A stretch of DNA of 64,000 bases from Varroa destructor (lineage: Eukaryota > Arthropoda > Arachnida > Mesostigmata > Varroidae): NCBI RefSeq assembly GCF_002443255.2, contig NW_019211455.1:53282801-53346800 (forward strand), given 5' to 3'. Below the pieces are notes generated by a model, which did not search any database, had not been told where the DNA came from, and was given only the letters and a program-made list of their open reading frames with translations. How positions within the stretch are numbered: position 1 is the stretch's first letter; every line of letters starts with the position of its first letter. Below, one piece after another: positions 13,079 to 26,700 of the stretch. The translations under genes and the position numbers were made by a program.

Positions 13079-14417
13079 TTTCTCTCAGACGCTTGATTTT
13101 CTCCAGGTGCCTGTTCCAGCAGATATTTAGGCGTCGGGATCGCTGTTGTTGTTGTCGGTTGCTGTGTCAGATTATATTATAACCTTCATTCGCACTATCT
13201 TTGTCTGCTCTTCCCGATGATACGGTTACTCCGAGCTGAACTGCGTACCGGTCTCACTACGGCATCGTTATCATGGGTAAGAAGGCAACACCACAGAGAG
13301 CATAGTTTTATCAAGAACCTTTGCCGTTGACGTTACTTAAGGTAATTTGGCATGTGCGGGAGTTTCAATAGTTCACGGTTCTCGAGAGACGTCGTGCCTC
13401 GCACGCACGGACCGGAATGCGGAGGAACACAATCCAAGATCCACGCGCTAGGTCAAAAATCTGCTAGATACGACGGTCTTCATACTCGCCACTTGTCCCC
13501 GTTTTCATCTGCATTTATACAGGACTGCTTTGCCGCCTGCTGACGCTGATCATTATTCTTCAAAACGCATTAATCCTTGTTTCACATACAGCCTTCTGAA
13601 ATATACATTGCGCGCTCTGTTGACCGGTATCTGTATTTAAGTTCCCCTCCCTCAAAGATATTTCTTTTTAAGCCGTCCCTCCGTAGCTTTTTCCGGGATA
13701 GAGTACAAGTTGAAGTACGAGTCACGGGCTTCGGGGCTACGACCCCACCGAGCTTCTAACGGATGTCCGACACCTGTGACGTATTGCGTGTCTCTGGGGA
13801 AGGAAAACAGTTGGGCAGCATTAGCAAGTATAGGAACAGCGCAACTGTGTGTGCCAGGCAAGTCAGCGACGGCGTGCTCAGCTGCTTTTTCTGAGATCAG
13901 CATATGAAGGAAAGAGCAAGCAAGTTGCGTCGGACGGCGGGCTTTTTAAATCACGGTGCCAAAATTATATATTACTCGTGGCTGGCTGCACAAGAAGGTA
14001 CATAACAAGCTGCTACGTCGAGGGCTGACCTTACTGGGACAACAAAAGCCTTCGCTGTATCTAATGAGTGAAAGCCAAAAGTGCAATAGAAGGAAACTGA
14101 TGTCGCAGGTCATGACAGAACAAGCTGAAGGAGGGCAATAAAGGATGCAGATACAAGGTGATCTAAAAAATGGCCTGAAAGGAGAACTATGTAAGCATTA
14201 TATAGGCCTTTAACAAGGCGTAGAGATCGTGTAGCTGAGCTTATGATCTCGAGTGGGAAACCGCAGCCGTCAAAACTCGGCTTAACAGGACTTTACTGTT
14301 CTACTATTCTAGGAAATAAGGTGATAAAAAAACATTTAATGCATTTGCAGCGGTGATTGTTTTTTTTCTCTAACAAAGCCCATCATGTCGTTAATTAAGA
14401 TTTCGTAATTATACATA

Positions 14418-14433
14418 CATATATATATATATA
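14418..14433. repeat. Short (TA)n tract
   Basis: About eight TA units following a CATACATA stretch. Confidence 0.8.
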
Positions 14434-17400
14434 CTCCTCGTAAATATCTAAACTATAGGCTAAGCGAATTTGCTATGAGCTTGAGGGGGCAAAAAGCGTT
14501 GCCGTGCGATGGTAGAGTGAAACAGGTCACCTCGCTTTGGGTGCATATGACTAGTCTCTTTACGGCTTCACTGGTAACATGTTTGACTAGGAACCGAAGA
14601 GGAAATGACCACGTCATAAGGTGTTTAAAGAACACTAACCTGGAACGCTGGAGCTGTGTATCAGGCTGCTGTATAAAGGCGCACCTGTGCGTGATATCCT
14701 AAGCAGAAGCGTGGCAATATATAGTGCATGTCTCCATTTTACAGAAGTTTATTGACATCGACTAAACCAATGTTCTTACGGAGAACATAAGCATACCAAG
14801 GCGATTTCACTATTTATTTCTATAAAATTAAAAAATAGACTATGGGCAACACATGTATAGCAATCTTCGGTGGTTCTTGTACATTATAATTTGGCTTTAG
14901 TACAATATAATCTTCAATTGCCACGAAGACAGCATGATTTGCCGCTGTCACTGTGTGAGAATATACGTTAATTCCACAGCCAAGACACGCTGTACAGGAG
15001 GCTAGAAGATATGTATCACGGCAGATGTTGCAACAATATGCATATTGCGTGTTGAATCTGAGTTAAATTTGAGCACTTTGTGATAATTTTGTACCGGCTT
15101 GCTTTAGATACTAAGTGCCGGTTTTTCATATCCAATAGAACCTAACATGCGTAAGGTCTTTAATGGAATAGACTGAGATCTCGGTCACAGAAGTACACTG
15201 ATCTATTGAATAAAAACAGACCTGTTTGCCATTGCCTATCATGTTAAGGTCCTCTGAATATTTCAGCCCCATTAGTCAATAGTGGACCTATATATATATG
15301 TAAATATATTGCCAATAAACGAGTCAAACAACGAACGTAGGCTAAGATGTCATTGGAATAGCCGATCTAGAACTAAGCACACTGAACTCAAGCAGATTAT
15401 GGCTTTGCTAAATTTCTTAGTGCATGAAAGAAGTAGTCCTTGAATTACTCTTGCCATATACCAGAACACCAACTTAAACTAATACATCGAAATTATCGTT
15501 ACGGGGCAGCGGATCAACCGTATGTTTGCTCTCCATCCAACCATCATTCAACATACAAAATTTCAGAATTTTTCAAAAGTTACGCATCATCACGGTATCG
15601 CTTAGACATTAAATATTACATAGGAAAAACATTTTACAATTAAAAAATAGCCTAACGAACTATAGTTGTTATTGTTTTTGAAATCGAACGAAGGTCCTTC
15701 AGTATATCCAGTCAATCGCTGCCTGGTAAGTTTCTGCTTGCAATAAGTTTCCACCATTTTTCAGAATGTTCCCTGAACTGGATCAATGGAAACTTGTGTA
15801 AAATTAGCTTCACTTCATCCTCAGAGTTTGTCTGAGTATTGTTTGAGTAGATACTCAAAATAGGTAGGGTACACGAGATAGGAAGTCTTTGAATACCCAC
15901 AACAAAGTCGTTTCGATGGATTTCTGTGGATTATGCCAATCTACTTAGATATTGCTTGTTCGTCTTGAAAAAGGTGGCCGCCAAATACATGTTTACGATG
16001 AATTTTGTGCGACATGACAATTAGTGGACACGTAAACGCCATTGGTCAATCATAGAATGCTGTACGCAAGCGCCGTACTATTCCCGTATCGCTCTGTGAA
16101 CGGTCTGTCTGCGCTGAACGAAATTTGACGTTAAAGTTGTGTGTGGTGCCCTTTTTGGAGGTGTCGCAGTTGTAAGTTACGGTATCGGTTGGTGTAACGG
16201 AATCCCACTTTAATGAATAACATTCCGTCACGATTTGTCATACAACAATGCTTGATAAATGTTACGACAGGAGGTTCTTACTCAGGCTAATAATAGAAAA
16301 AGAGTTTTTTTGCATACATTGCGCGTGCAACTGATATTTAACGTTATCAAATACGGCATCCATCACCGTAATGAAAAAGCTAGTCGTTCACCGAAACGAC
16401 CGCTAGGTCTTTTATTTATACTGTGGGCCTTATCACACATTTTTCAAACGTTTCCTAGATAAATTTATATTATTAGATTAGGGAAAAAAGTAAAGGGACA
16501 TTCTTAACTTTGGTTGCGATTCATCAGCTAACAAAGAAGCCTATAAGCCTCGGGAACTATTAAAAAGCAAGCTAGAATATTACATTCAATATGAAGATAC
16601 TTCACTTATTCTAGACAGATTGTGCTGAGGGGAAAGACTATTATGGCATAGTATATCATTCCACTTGTCGAACCGCCTTGAGCGCCACCAGTGGACGAAC
16701 GCGAAGTTCTATAAAAGCGTTTTAAAAAAAAAAAGAACTAGAGGGTCATTTCTGAACCATTTAAGTTAAATAACAAATTCTATAGTGGAACTTGTGTATC
16801 CTAAAACGAACAGCATGGAGTTGGTAGATCCGGGAAGAACGAGTCTCTTTTTGCTACGTGCAGAACGTGTTGTATGACGTCAGGCAATACTTTTTACTGT
16901 ATATTTAATTAATGTATGGAGCAATTATAGGTAAATAAAAAATCGGAAGCTAGTATGGGTATAAATGTATAAAAAGTTCAGTTCTTGAAGGTACTTAGCC
17001 ACATTGAAGTGCTAAATACTGATATAAATATGAATAAAATTCGAAATGGTGTTATATTATATTAGGATCTACATTGTACAATAGATAATGTGGAAATTAG
17101 GTACTACGGAATAACTTAATTCAAGGTTACCTAAAATCATTATCTTTCAAGATAGCTAATAACTTATATGTGCTCAAGTTAATCTACATACGTACACCAA
17201 TGATTACGTAAAAAGGCTTGCAAGACAAGATTAATTGTCCTGTATGTAATCGAACGTAATAATCGGTCCCTTGGAAAATTGCGTATATTTGAAGGTCAGT
17301 ATAAGTGACCTAATCTTCCTGTAATTGTTATGTGCACTTATAGCTGTTATATAATATTTCTTTCTAACGACTTCGGACAGTTCCACATCGGCGGATGTTT

Positions 17401-17478
17401 GTTCATAGAAATGCAGAAACTTATCTCAAGCTCACAATTTACTCGGCAAAGCTCAAACAGTTCACAATCCAGGTGAAC

Positions 17479-17480
<2 letters not shown>

Positions 17481-17510
<30 letters not shown>
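17481..17510. repeat. (TA)15 microsatellite
   Basis: Thirty bases of perfect alternating TA. Confidence 0.95.
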
Positions 17511-17513
<3 letters not shown>

Positions 17514-17904
17514 AACAAACATGTTTCGCATAACTTCGCCCAAAATCTTATACTTTCTCTTCAAAGCTGACATGCGATCCTCAATAAAAGTCCGTTTTAT
17601 TGAGCGCTATCGGATTTTGATTTCGAATGATGTTCGTAAAGGGATATTTTTGTCATTGACTATGGCCGGCTTGCCAACGCAAGTAGTCCTGATCGAATAC
17701 TTGGAACCCGCACTTCGTACTGAACAATGCACCTCACAACACTCAATGGGGTTGTAAGTGGCACAAAAGGCGGCTAAGTAACGGTCATAATTTATCAGAA
17801 TCTATTTTGTTTACCCTTGTGCTAAAATGCATAGGAAACAAGTGAAATTGTGTCAATTTTTCGACAGTTACAACGTTATGTGTTAATTTCTAAGGGTTTT
17901 GTGT

Positions 17905-17922
17905 ACAATATATATATATTGT
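17905..17922. repeat. 18-bp perfect palindrome, TA core
   Basis: ACAATATATATATATTGT is its own reverse complement. It sits 10 bp before a 46-bp TA tract and probably derives from the same repeat with boundary ACA/TGT mutations. Confidence 0.8.
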
Positions 17923-17928
17923 ATTGCT

Positions 17929-17932
<4 letters not shown>

Positions 17933-17978
<46 letters not shown>
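17933..17978. repeat. (TA)23 microsatellite
   Basis: A perfect TA dinucleotide run of 46 bases. Confidence 0.95.
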
Positions 17979-17981
<3 letters not shown>

Positions 17982-20684
17982 TTAGCTCGAAGACAAGCTG
18001 GATGAGCTTCTTAGCGCTTAGTCATTGGTTTGTGTATTACTCGACTCAAATCATCACAAGCGTTTCAGGAACACTCTAACGTAAACATGTCCTTCAACAA
18101 TGTTTACTAGACACAATGGTTAGTCGAGCTTCACAGAGCACTTAATGGTGCCATTACACTTAAAATTTAGGTGCACCTAATATGATCACTCTGCAAACAG
18201 GCGTATTTGCAAACAGGAACAAATCTAGAAGCGCGACAGACTCACATATTTGTACGGAATCGTGAATACAAGTTACAAGTTTGCTTGGTTTCTTCATGCT
18301 CGTGAAAAGTTCGAGCAATACAACAACGTAATTTGCTAACTAACATTGGAGCTCCTGCACATAGGACTACGCATCAGACTACCCGTGACTCTCTAATGGT
18401 TCCTTCACGAGCCTTTGAAGACTGCTACTTTCGCTTCCATCTCAACTAGTAGTATTGTAAAATTTATCGATTTGCTTTTCGCCAATTCGATATAGAGGAC
18501 CGTACCTAACTTACGCTCCGTTCGTATGCTTGATGTAGGTGAACCGAGCCGATCTAACTGCCCGGCTCATTAGATGGGATTTGTAAGTTTCAGGCATCTT
18601 TTGAAATAACATAGGAGAAGTGCATATACGCGTACATACACACACGCACTCATACACAATTATCAAAAGGGAAGCAAGAAGTCAAAGAACACGAATAACG
18701 AGACCTGTATGATCGCGTATGCACAGCGTTAGCTCTATTCGCTCTAAATTTCCACCTGTTCCTATGATGGCAAATAGGTTGACTATTTTATCGTGCGTTA
18801 GGACAACCCAAGGCGCCATCTTCGAGAGCAAGAGCGAGATCGAAGATTCGTAAACAGAGTAACTTACAGCTTTTTGTCGCACTAGCGAGAAACACTGCTT
18901 AAGATAAGGCCGACTGTTTAAGCTGAAGCTGATAAAAAGAAGTCCGCGTCTAAGTTCATGAGGTCAAACGTTTTACACACTGCTACAAGGGTTAGTAATA
19001 TAATCTTACTTATCCCTATAGTTTGCGCGATTTTCTTATTTAATCTGGTAAGGTAAGCAGATTTTAGTGAGGACATGCGAGTCGTTGCCTCTGAGGAGTA
19101 AACCGGTATACATATCAATAATGCTGGACGAAATCGAGGGATACATCCACAACGACCAAATACAACTTTTCTACGATTTAAGCGAAATATTGGTAATCCG
19201 GAAAGTTAAGAAGTACAGTTAAATACAAGAACAAAAATTCGTTTGTAAGATCTAGATTTTTGTAGAGTTTAATAAATAGACTATGGGTGTTAGCATAAGG
19301 GAATATTTGGTAGGCCTTAACGCATGCAATCAGACGGCTGCATCTGAGGATAGACCCTTTCGACGGAAACAACCGCTGTGATACGGCCGTCTAACTCGAA
19401 TTTAACATACAGAAGGGAAAAATAGGCACATGGCCTATTTTAGGCAAATAAGCACACTATTACCAATATTACTTTCTAGTTCATTTATTTAATTAAACAC
19501 ATTAGCAACAAATTGTTTAAAGACCGACTGCCAAGCTAAACACATCGATATAAGAAAAATAGTCAAAATTCCCAGTATTAACAAAATCATGCGATTAACA
19601 TTGCAAATCCCGAATTTGTGGGATACGAATTTCTAAGATGCTGTCAAAGCCGGCCTGGATCTACTTATTTTTTTAGCTTTTAAAATTAAAAAAAAAAGTT
19701 AAATTTGAAGCAAGTGCAAATTAATAAATCCGTCCGTTATTACTAAAATAATATTGGCTTCCATAGTAAAAATGTAATCCTTGACTAGAATAAATCTTTA
19801 ACTCTTTAAACATTAAGAGGTAACATCGACGTGTTCATGAATTTTTAAAGGCGTTCCATAGCTGCTTTTATGTGAGAAACTAGCCTAATTTTTTAGAAGG
19901 CACGTTATGAATATAAAAGTTATTGTTAAACTTATTTCTTAGAAATATAGACTAGGAAATATGGTTTCGTTTGTGAACGTTTTTTTTTTTCAGTAAAAAT
20001 CTGTGCTCCACTTGATATCCAAACATTACTTTAATCGAGGTATAAATACGCATCGTATGTCGCACTGTTCAGCTTTCAATTTACTCTACATGTCCGAACG
20101 ACTACAACCTTTGTATACTTCCCACCATCTTAGACCTTTTTGGTGTTTGACCACTCGGCAGTGCTAGGATCCAATAAAACTACGTAACCTGCATCCTGTG
20201 TTATATTTAAACTGGAAAATGATTGATACCGTTACGACGTTATAAGCGTCAGTGGGCAACCGTATAACCTTTAAGAAGTTACAGTCAATATTTTACTTCA
20301 GGGTTTCGAAGACTCTACTTAAAAGCGTTAAATCATTTACTCCGAACACATTTTCATTCTAAATTTATTACACAATTTCTTAGTGGCACTCAGTGCTGTC
20401 TGCACCGAATTTAAATAGGGTCGTTCGCATCGGCGTCAATCAGGTGACTTTGTCTCAGGGCGTAGCAGGGGCGCGTCGACTTTTCATTTTCGTTTAACAT
20501 CGATACAAGCTACAACCTACAAGTAAATCTGAGTGAAACGGCAAAAATGATTTTATTGACCATCATGCAGCTGACTGACATCGCCGACAATTGCCATTTC
20601 AGGTTGATGCAATGAAGCCTAGGTCAACCGATGCCATCGATTCCAACGAAAAACGGACGAGCCATTTCTCCACAGATTGGCTTT

Positions 20685-20727
20685 CGTTACGTATTACTTC
20701 GGAATTCTTCCGAGGTAGTACGTAACG
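20685..20727 (+). repeat. 43-nt near-perfect hairpin
   Basis: The left arm CGTTACGTATTACTTCGGAA (20685-20704) pairs with the right arm TTCCGAGGTAGTACGTAACG (20708-20727) across a TTC loop. Of 20 positions, 18 are Watson-Crick. The other two are T opposite G, so a plus-strand RNA would be paired throughout with two G-U wobbles, while the minus-strand RNA would have two A-C mismatches. The 3-nt loop is too small for a normal Dicer substrate. It may be a foldback-element remnant, a cruciform site or a structured RNA element. Confidence 0.7.
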
Positions 20728-22753
20728 TCACATGACCACAACTACCCTCAATAACAGACGACTTCGCACGAGACGCGAAGTATAGCCGCATGGTTCCGAA
20801 ACGCGCCCTTTCCTAAAAAACGCTGGAGCAAAACACTGTTCTAGGGAAAGAAAACGTCCGTAATCCGCAAAGGATCCTGCAAAGTGCAGTCGTGCTCTAT
20901 GGGATGCGACGGAACAAACCAAATAGTTTTATGACGGGGGGGCAGGAAAGGGGCTGCCGGAGCTGGGAATGCATGCACCAGCAGGGTCGGCAAATGACGG
21001 CCCCATCTGTCTCTCTATGTTCTGGTCCTGAGAGCGAAAAAGCGAGGGTAGTACTAATAGCAGCGAAGGCAGCGGCATCGCCGGCGCAAATTCGGCGTAA
21101 TGTCACCGTTCGCCTTTTTTGCCAGTCTCATTGTGGGGGCACAGCGGATCTTTTCAATTTGCTCACGTTTTCTGCATTTTATCCTGCTTATTTTATCCTG
21201 CCTTATTCTGGCTTGTGTTGTTATCCCCTGCGCTCCGCCATGTTCTATCGCTCGCAGCGAATCGGTTGGGAGTAAGTAGGCTCGAGCAAGGCAAAAAAAG
21301 AAGGTAGTGTTGGAAAAATGTATATGTAATACGATTGTGTTTTCTCGTGACTACCTGTTCGCATAAGTGCACGTGTATATGTACGTGCGTGCGCTCGTGT
21401 AGTTCGAATTTACCTATTTACAAAGACGCACGCATAGATCCTGCCCTACGCTAGCTGTCCGCGTAGCCGTGTTCTGCGTCAGGGCCCAGTTAGCTAATTA
21501 AATAGCCATATGGCAAGGTGATTCGATCAATATTATATGTCATCGCTGCGCTCCTTATCAATGTGTTGCCAACCCGGGTTTTTTGATTTCTTACTAAACA
21601 GTACGTCTATAGCGCCTCCTCGTCTTTGCAAGGAACAGGTTAGTGACTAAGTACGAACAAGGCTCTGCTCCACTTACTTTGTGCTGCGCCCTTTAAATTT
21701 CGAAATTTGATCACAAAGAAAAAACTAGAAAATACCTAAGATTGTAAGCAGTCGAGGAAGTCGAGCATAAACATCTTCGTTTTTGGATTTGTAGGCATTC
21801 TGAGACACCAAATAACTTATATACAGAGTACAGGCAGAAGGCAGTATTCCGTTGCAAGGTAAGGGATCAGATCTTTGGAAAAGAATTGAAACGCCTTCCA
21901 ATACGATGCCTATCAGGTTCGAATAGGACATACGTTTGAATATACCTATGTAACCCATAGAATCCACTGTTCAAAGTGTAACTATACGTCTCGTATTAAT
22001 ACACGTGTCCTGTACCTAGAAACTGCTAAGCTCTAATGTAAAATAATACTTTCGTTTAATTTATCGACCGATTCAACGATATCTTCAGTAACGAGATTCG
22101 GTAAGCGAACTATCCAAAAAAACGTATCATGTATGAGACTCAACTTATAGTCTTCAGGAGTTATTTCATAAGCGTCCGATTTTTTTATTTAGTCAACGCT
22201 TACTTTTGGCATACAAAACGGGTGATGGACTCGGCAACTTTATCAAGCTTGTATCCGCATAGCGAACACGCGTATAATTTGTGATTTTCATGTGCAAACA
22301 AATATTTTCGCTAGACTCGTAAGACACACCGCGAATTTTGAAGTAAGATCGCTTATAGCTTATAAAAGGTGCTGCCTTCCCAATAGTTCTCCTTCTTTCT
22401 CTAGTCCAAAATGTATTGAAGACGTTTTGAACAACAACAACAAGGGGGAGTGAAAGAGGCACGGTAAGAATCAGTGAAGTACATTCTTTCTGCCCAAACG
22501 AAGCTGTACATGGCCAATTTCTATTTTTCGTCTTCGTGACCAACAGGCAGAGGCCTATGAGCGAATTCGCTCAACGCTCTACCGCAATGCTTTTGCGAGA
22601 CTCTTTCTCGTTTTTCGCTTCCGTCTAGTCGCCTTTCTATTTTCCCTCGGAATGGCTCGTTGTTCTATGGCAGCTCCCAAAGGCCTTAGGGCTCTCTGAA
22701 GGTCCTACAATCATGCCCGCTAGTACTGGTGGTGCTGCCACGGTCGCCTTTGC

Positions 22754-23200
22754 TCAAATCGACCCCCAATAAATTGAGACAGCTACGATCCCTATAGGCC
22801 GCTCCGCTACGCCTCTGGCCAAGCAAAGTCCGTAGAAGAAACCATGAACTGCTTTGTAGCAGCAAAGCGTAGAAGGGCCCTCGGCCGCCACTGTGCTACT
22901 GCTGCTTCCAGACCCTGTGGTAAGACGCCAGTTGTACAGTTCGTAATATAGCTCCTGGTGCTCACAGACGCAGCCACTGCTGGGCAGAGGCTCCACTTGG
23001 GCACTTCGTGCTGGGTCAGGGCGCCGGGACCGACGTTCGGCGGAGCAATGGTCGCTTTTTAAAATTCTTCTCACGTTCCGGTCTCCATGACACCGGCTGA
23101 CGCCTCGGACGACGCCGCAGCCTTCACCACCGCCCAGTTGTCCGTTGGATAGGCGAGGCCTGCTTGGTAATATGTTGAGTGCACCCGGAACAATTGACAA
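22754..23200 (-). CDS. Unrecognised 148-codon open frame in GC-rich patch
   Basis: This is the longest open frame in the GC-richer patch at 22.6-23.5 kb. The predicted peptide is glycine/arginine/cysteine-rich, with a central region containing CEHQELYYELYNW and then a serine run. I recognise no domain, signal peptide or membrane segment. A possible acceptor (pyrimidine-rich stretch ending CTTACCACAG) interrupts it near 22922 on the minus strand, so part could be exon and part intron. Its length is compatible with chance given the local GC content. I include it only because it is the best open frame in a patch that could be an exon or promoter region. Confidence 0.12.
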   Translation of the reverse strand: MSIVPGALNILPSRPRLSNGQLGGGEGCGVVRGVSRCHGDRNVRRILKSDHCSAERRSRRPDPARSAQVEPLPSSGCVCEHQELYYELYNWRLTTGSGSSSSTVAAEGPSTLCCYKAVHGFFYGLCLARGVAERPIGIVAVSIYWGSI

Positions 23201-23718
23201 GAATCGACGCGCGGCGGGGGATTCTCAGAGTTTAGCCTGTCCAGGGCTAGGGATCTGTTGAACGCGACTTCTCGGCGCTGACGATAAGAGATCAGAAAGA
23301 GGGAGCGGAAATAAGCGGAAAGCAGTCAAGTGAAAGAAAGATTTCCGAAAGCGCCGTCATCGTTGAACAGATCGAAATGAGCTAGAAGTAAAATGGGGAG
23401 GATATTTGCCCGAGAAAGAGGACATTAAGCAAAAACGCGGAGCTGAAAGGGGACCAGCACAAAGCCTCAGTAGTTCTGGCGTAGGGAGGACGAAAATGCG
23501 AGTAACGAAAACAAAAATAAGATTATAACAACAGACCAGTGATGCAGAAAAAGGACCAGAATTAAATCATTATTCATTTTAAACCTTCTGTCTAGCGACT
23601 AAACCGATTCGGGTTTAGGTTTGATATCTCTTTATAACTGGAAAACACGTTGGCCAGTTAGCGTGATATACTTTAAGGGTGCTTTTGTTGCGACGCGTCA
23701 TTAAGCCTACATTAAAAT

Positions 23719-23745
23719 TAAGCTCGAAAATAGCTTTCGAGCTTA
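23719..23745. repeat. 11-bp perfect inverted repeat
   Basis: TAAGCTCGAAA (23719-23729) and TTTCGAGCTTA (23735-23745) are exact reverse complements around a 5-nt loop. Function unknown. Confidence 0.6.
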
Positions 23746-26700
23746 GTCTTTCTTCAGGATACCTCACAGCTTGGTGATATTGTTTTCATCATAATATGTA
23801 CTGGATGATTTCCAAACTCTTGGCTATGCCATAGCGAGAATATGGTAGTTATTACTATGTTACTTGTCGCTGTTTATCAACTTATTCGCTCTTCTACATG
23901 CAGCGCCTTTGGCTAGCGCTGTAACTTAGTAAGAGAATCAACAACAACAACACAAATAAGAGCTGTTCTTGCCCACTGGATTCTTAACGCTGCTGGTGAT
24001 GTTCATGCAAATCCCAAAGCGGGGCCTTGCTAAATCCCAAAACAGCACAAAAGACAGCGAAACATATGAGGAAGGCTTTCACACGCTACCCAAGTAACTT
24101 GCAATTCTAATATATCGTTGCTGCTAGCATATGGCTGTTTAACACAAAGGTCTGTTTTTGTTCCACCCACTCTGATTTGATATCGACCGAAGGCCAATTT
24201 GATTAGTGTATGTGTATTAAGGCTCTCCGCGGTCAGCATGATCCGCAAAAGGGCAATTGACGTCGACGTATTTACTCTGTTGCTGAATCATTGTGAGTAT
24301 AAATCCGTCCGATCGACTCGAGCTACTAAAGTCACTGGGTCGTAGACTTAAAGCTGGCTTGAACCGTGCGCACTGTGGTATTAACTTATCCATTGTAAGG
24401 CCCTGAAGCATTTCCAAAGCAGTTTTATGGATGGATAATTTTCTAGAAATGTAAAAATACTGACAAAACATTGTGGATTTCTTCGTTTAAAGCTACCTAT
24501 AATTAGCCTCTGGGTAGATTACCAGCTTATATTACTTATGAGTATCACATATTTATGAAGTTGACCGAATTTCAGATGTGAAAAATCTTTATAGACGCTT
24601 ATATAAAATGCTACGGCAATATAACGGTTTTTTCTTCACCTATTATTGAAAAGCCCAGTATTAATTGCCGCGCTTCTATGCACCGATAAGATCACCGGCC
24701 AGGGATCCAGAAGGTATTCGGCCTTCAGATTTGAAGCGTGTGCCTGACAAGCTTTCGATCATAAGCAACCACCAGGTAAAAATATACATAATGTGAATTC
24801 CGGTCTCTCATCCTCTTCAATCCTACCTCGCCCATGTGCCATCCATTCCATGCGGCAGCGCCCCAATCCGGCTTTACTAGATCGATGCCAATGTTCCGCT
24901 ATATTCACACGCAGCTCAATGCCGGCTTTGGGCTGCCAACCCGCCTCGACGTCATCTTGCACAATGGCCCACGCTTCCCTGCGTCAACTCTACTGTTGCT
25001 ACAACCTGTGCGCAGTACACCCTGGCAAAGCCCCTGCTTTCCAATAACCGCATAGCGTAGACAGCTAGAGGCAGCGAGTGTTGAGCGGCCTTTCAGCCGG
25101 CCGAACCCCAACGGCTTATAGAGGGCAGAACACTTGGGCCGATCTGTACTAACGCCGCAACACTGGACGTTGACGTCCGTTCATACGGGAAACAGAAAGG
25201 CAAATCTGGAGTTAGATATCGAAGGGCTTCCTCTGTCTGCCAGTCCGTGGCAAAGATGTCCACCGTTGGCACCAATCTGCCCCTTATTTGAAGCCCTTTT
25301 TTAGGCTTTGCTGCAATATCGTTCTTGCATGTCCTGCCTCTCTTCCCGCCCCCTGTATCTCACTTCCTCCTTTGCCCTGCTTCCCCCTTATAAAGTGCTT
25401 CCTGCCTTAATACTTTTCCATAAACCAAGGCCGAGGATTTCTTTGTTGTTTCACTAGTATCTGCCTCTTGTAAAGAGCAGCAATCTTTTTCTGCCCTTTG
25501 TTGGGTGCTGTTCTGTTCAAACCGTTCCAAAATATAAAAGTGATCCATGCAGGATCTCGCACGAAGCAAATCGGTACTCTGCCGTTCTCTAAAGAGAGGA
25601 GAGTACAACAGATATCTTCGTATCTAAAGCAAATTCGATAACAAGCCTTGGCAGCCGGTTTCTTGTTGTCATACCATTCTATAGGAGGTTAAAGGCAGAA
25701 CGGTGTCTTAAGCGAGTAGATACCCTAAATATTATCAAACAGACGCTATCAAATTATTCTTCACCAGCAGCAGGATAAAAACGGTGAAAATGAAATAAGA
25801 GTACACATACTTGGTATATGACATATAAATTCAACGTCATTATAAGAAATCTTCTAACTAAATTTATCAAAGTATAATTTTTACGGCAAAACAACTCTCA
25901 AATAATCCTCGCTCCGGCTGCTTGTTTATTAGGTTGGCGCTCACATATCTATTTACATTCGGTAGCCGACGGACGAGGCGCAGTCGGCCGGGGTAGCTCG
26001 CGTTCCCCCGAGCCCTCTTGAAATTCTGAAGGTTTTTATATTAAAGGCTGAAAAAGGCTATAATTATTTGCATCGCTTTCTGTTGTACGAGAATATCTTT
26101 TCTTTCTTTTTTTTTTAGCTTTTTCGTTTCTTTTTTTTTCATGATACGTCTTAATTAACCACGGTAGCGTGTCCGGAAACACGATCAGAACTTAAATGTA
26201 ATAGAGGTGTTTCTGCTGAAATAGTATTACCGGTTCTCTGGTGCGTCGGGGGTAAAGTTGCAAATCATGCGCAACGTATCTGTCAGACTGGATTCGATTT
26301 GGCCAGGAATTTTGTAATCATATTGATTATCATCGTTTATTAGACCGTTCCTAATGTTTTTTTTAGGAAAAGCAATATGCGCATTTGTTCCAGTCACTTT
26401 TACGCGGTTGTAATTAACGTTGATAAAGGTAGATCGTACGCTGCAAGGGAAAACTTTTACAAATTCGATTTTTATCTTTTACAATCCCTTTTTCTACTAC
26501 GGACGGGCTCCGCATGTCCTTCGGAGCTTTTGTTTGTCACGGCTTTCTCAAATTTTAGAGACCATTGTGGGGCATAGACAGACTTGATTTCCCGCGGGGA
26601 GCGAGCTGTTTGACGGAATACCTATAGGCGATAGCGGACATAAAACTCCAAACATATAGATTTACCAAATCAATATTAGCTCGGAGAAAAATACAACGCT

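Larger units (their letters stand above)
11312..17480. other. Non-coding stretch, no gene recognised
   Basis: No coding region can be supported. The stretch contains a C15 run (13064-13078), an A/T foldback (12651-12685) and a short TA tract (about 14418-14433). A slightly GC-richer patch at 13130-13950 has short open frames on both strands that I do not recognise. Confidence 0.5.
17511..20684. other. Non-coding AT-rich stretch
   Basis: No gene is recognised. Open frames are under 80 codons and AT-driven. The two TA structures at 17905-17978 are the only organised sequence I see. Confidence 0.5.

Noticed and set aside
25093..25275. Minus-strand frame with VDIFATDWQTEEAL, compared with retroelement 'VDLFA' motifs
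   Set aside because: The similarity is a single short motif, and flanking sequence does not follow the family pattern.
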